Shown: piece by piece, positions 63,582 through 64,000 of the stretch
How positions within the stretch are numbered: position 1 is the first letter of the stretch
Layout: every line of letters starts with the position of its first letter
NCBI GenBank assembly: GCA_944376805.1
Contig: CALWDX010000002.1
Location: 1 to 64,000, forward strand
Reading direction: 5' to 3'
Origin: an uncultured Clostridia bacterium
Lineage (GTDB): Bacteria; Bacillota; Clostridia; Lachnospirales; CAG-274
DNA length: 64,000 nucleotides
Translations under genes and position numbers: made by a program
The notes under the pieces: model-generated
Databases searched by the model: none
What the model was told of the DNA's origin: nothing
Seen by the model: the letters and a program-made list of their open reading frames with translations, nothing else

Positions 63582-63998
63582 ATGAAAGTAAAAAAACATA
63601 CATTACTATTAATAGCTAGTTTAGTTTGGATAATTGCTGGGTTTAATATATTACATATAGGTATGCAAACATATAGTAATTATGTAAATGTAATTAATAT
63701 TCTTTTGTCTTTATTAGTATTTTTAATATTTTGGTTTATGATTTTTAGTAAATTAGTTTTCAAACATACTTATAGAATAAGAAATTTTAAAGAAGAATTT
63801 CACTTCTTTTTAAAATTTTTTGATAAAAAATCATTTATAATTATGGTTTGTATGATAACTTTTGGTGTTTTAATTAGAACATTACATTTAGCCCCAGATA
63901 TATTTATTGCAGTTTTTTATACTGGTTTAGGTTCAGCATTATTTTTAGCTGGTTTATTATTTGGAATTAATTATTTAAAATTTTTTAGAAATAAATAA
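63582..63998 (+). CDS. Four-helix membrane protein, function unknown
   Basis: A 138-residue protein with four transmembrane segments (about 7-25, 35-56, 83-100, 108-130) and a conserved-looking loop TYRIRNFKEEFHFFLKFFDKKSFIIM. I recall similar proteins in Firmicutes without a known function. The pairing with the TetR gene (17-bp gap, GGAGG site) suggests a regulated membrane factor, perhaps for an exported compound. It ends at the right edge of the window. Confidence 0.7.
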   Translation: MKVKKHTLLLIASLVWIIAGFNILHIGMQTYSNYVNVINILLSLLVFLIFWFMIFSKLVFKHTYRIRNFKEEFHFFLKFFDKKSFIIMVCMITFGVLIRTLHLAPDIFIAVFYTGLGSALFLAGLLFGINYLKFFRNK

Positions 63999-64000
63999 AT

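Noticed and set aside
1-64000. CRISPR arrays, insertion sequences, prophage or integrase genes
   Set aside because: No regularly spaced repeats, transposase, integrase or phage structural motifs were found in any frame.

Overview
The window is a very A+T-rich stretch of a spore-forming, flagellated, strictly fermentative Clostridia chromosome. A Lachnospirales-type bacterium fits best; the genus cannot be fixed from sequence alone. Supporting signs are a Phe T-box leader on pheST, BofA and the dipicolinate synthase B subunit (sporulation), pyruvate formate-lyase (anaerobic pyruvate metabolism), a Gram-positive fla operon with FliY, FlhF/FlhG and SigD, and near-consensus sigma-A promoters with 17-bp spacers. 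I see no insertion sequence, prophage or CRISPR array.

Layout. 1-1,830: arsR-arsP-arsC arsenic operon read leftward (arsC cut by the window edge). 1,830-5,841: T-box-controlled pheS-pheT plus a small membrane protein. 5,981-8,535: a TDT/SLAC1-type transporter and a water-forming NADH oxidase. 8,867-11,122 (rightward): YaaL-like protein, BofA, a rhomboid protease and an unknown protein. 11,163-12,892 (leftward): AbrB-type regulator and a cytosolic von Willebrand A protein. 13,210-16,734 (rightward): the pyruvate formate-lyase locus. 17,007-21,407 (leftward): GH38 alpha-mannosidase, a sugar-kinase-like protein and a DUF454 protein. Then a small lipoprotein, tRNA-Arg(CCT), and two large leftward flagellar units: flgM-flgN-flgK-flgK-flgL-(deacetylase)-(formyltransferase)-fliW-csrA (29,639 to 22,062) and the long fla operon flgB to a swrB-like gene (59,442 to 30,475), with mecA between them. 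59,601-62,928: spoVFB and an iron-uptake unit feoA-feoB with a Cys-rich FeoB partner. 62,958-63,998 (rightward): a TetR regulator and a membrane protein.

Main point of interest. Pyruvate formate-lyase is split. The 681-residue catalytic protein carries the Cys-Cys pair but stops exactly before the glycyl-radical domain. That domain is a separate 81-residue protein two genes later, immediately before the activating enzyme pflA. Between them lies a 67-residue protein that resembles the first part of the radical domain but lacks the radical loop. Every piece has its own start codon, and the first two small genes have good ribosome sites, so this looks like a designed three-part enzyme rather than a frameshift.

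Other points. A run of eight G lies inside a NodB-type deacetylase gene placed between flgL and fliW, which is a candidate phase-variation switch on a surface or flagellar glycan. The fla operon keeps cheY and cheD but has no cheA, cheB, cheW or cheC at their usual place. There are two different FlgK paralogues in tandem. Several promoters are overlapped by perfect inverted repeats (nox, yaaL-bofA, feoAB, tetR), and both flagellar units begin with a matching SigD-like promoter.
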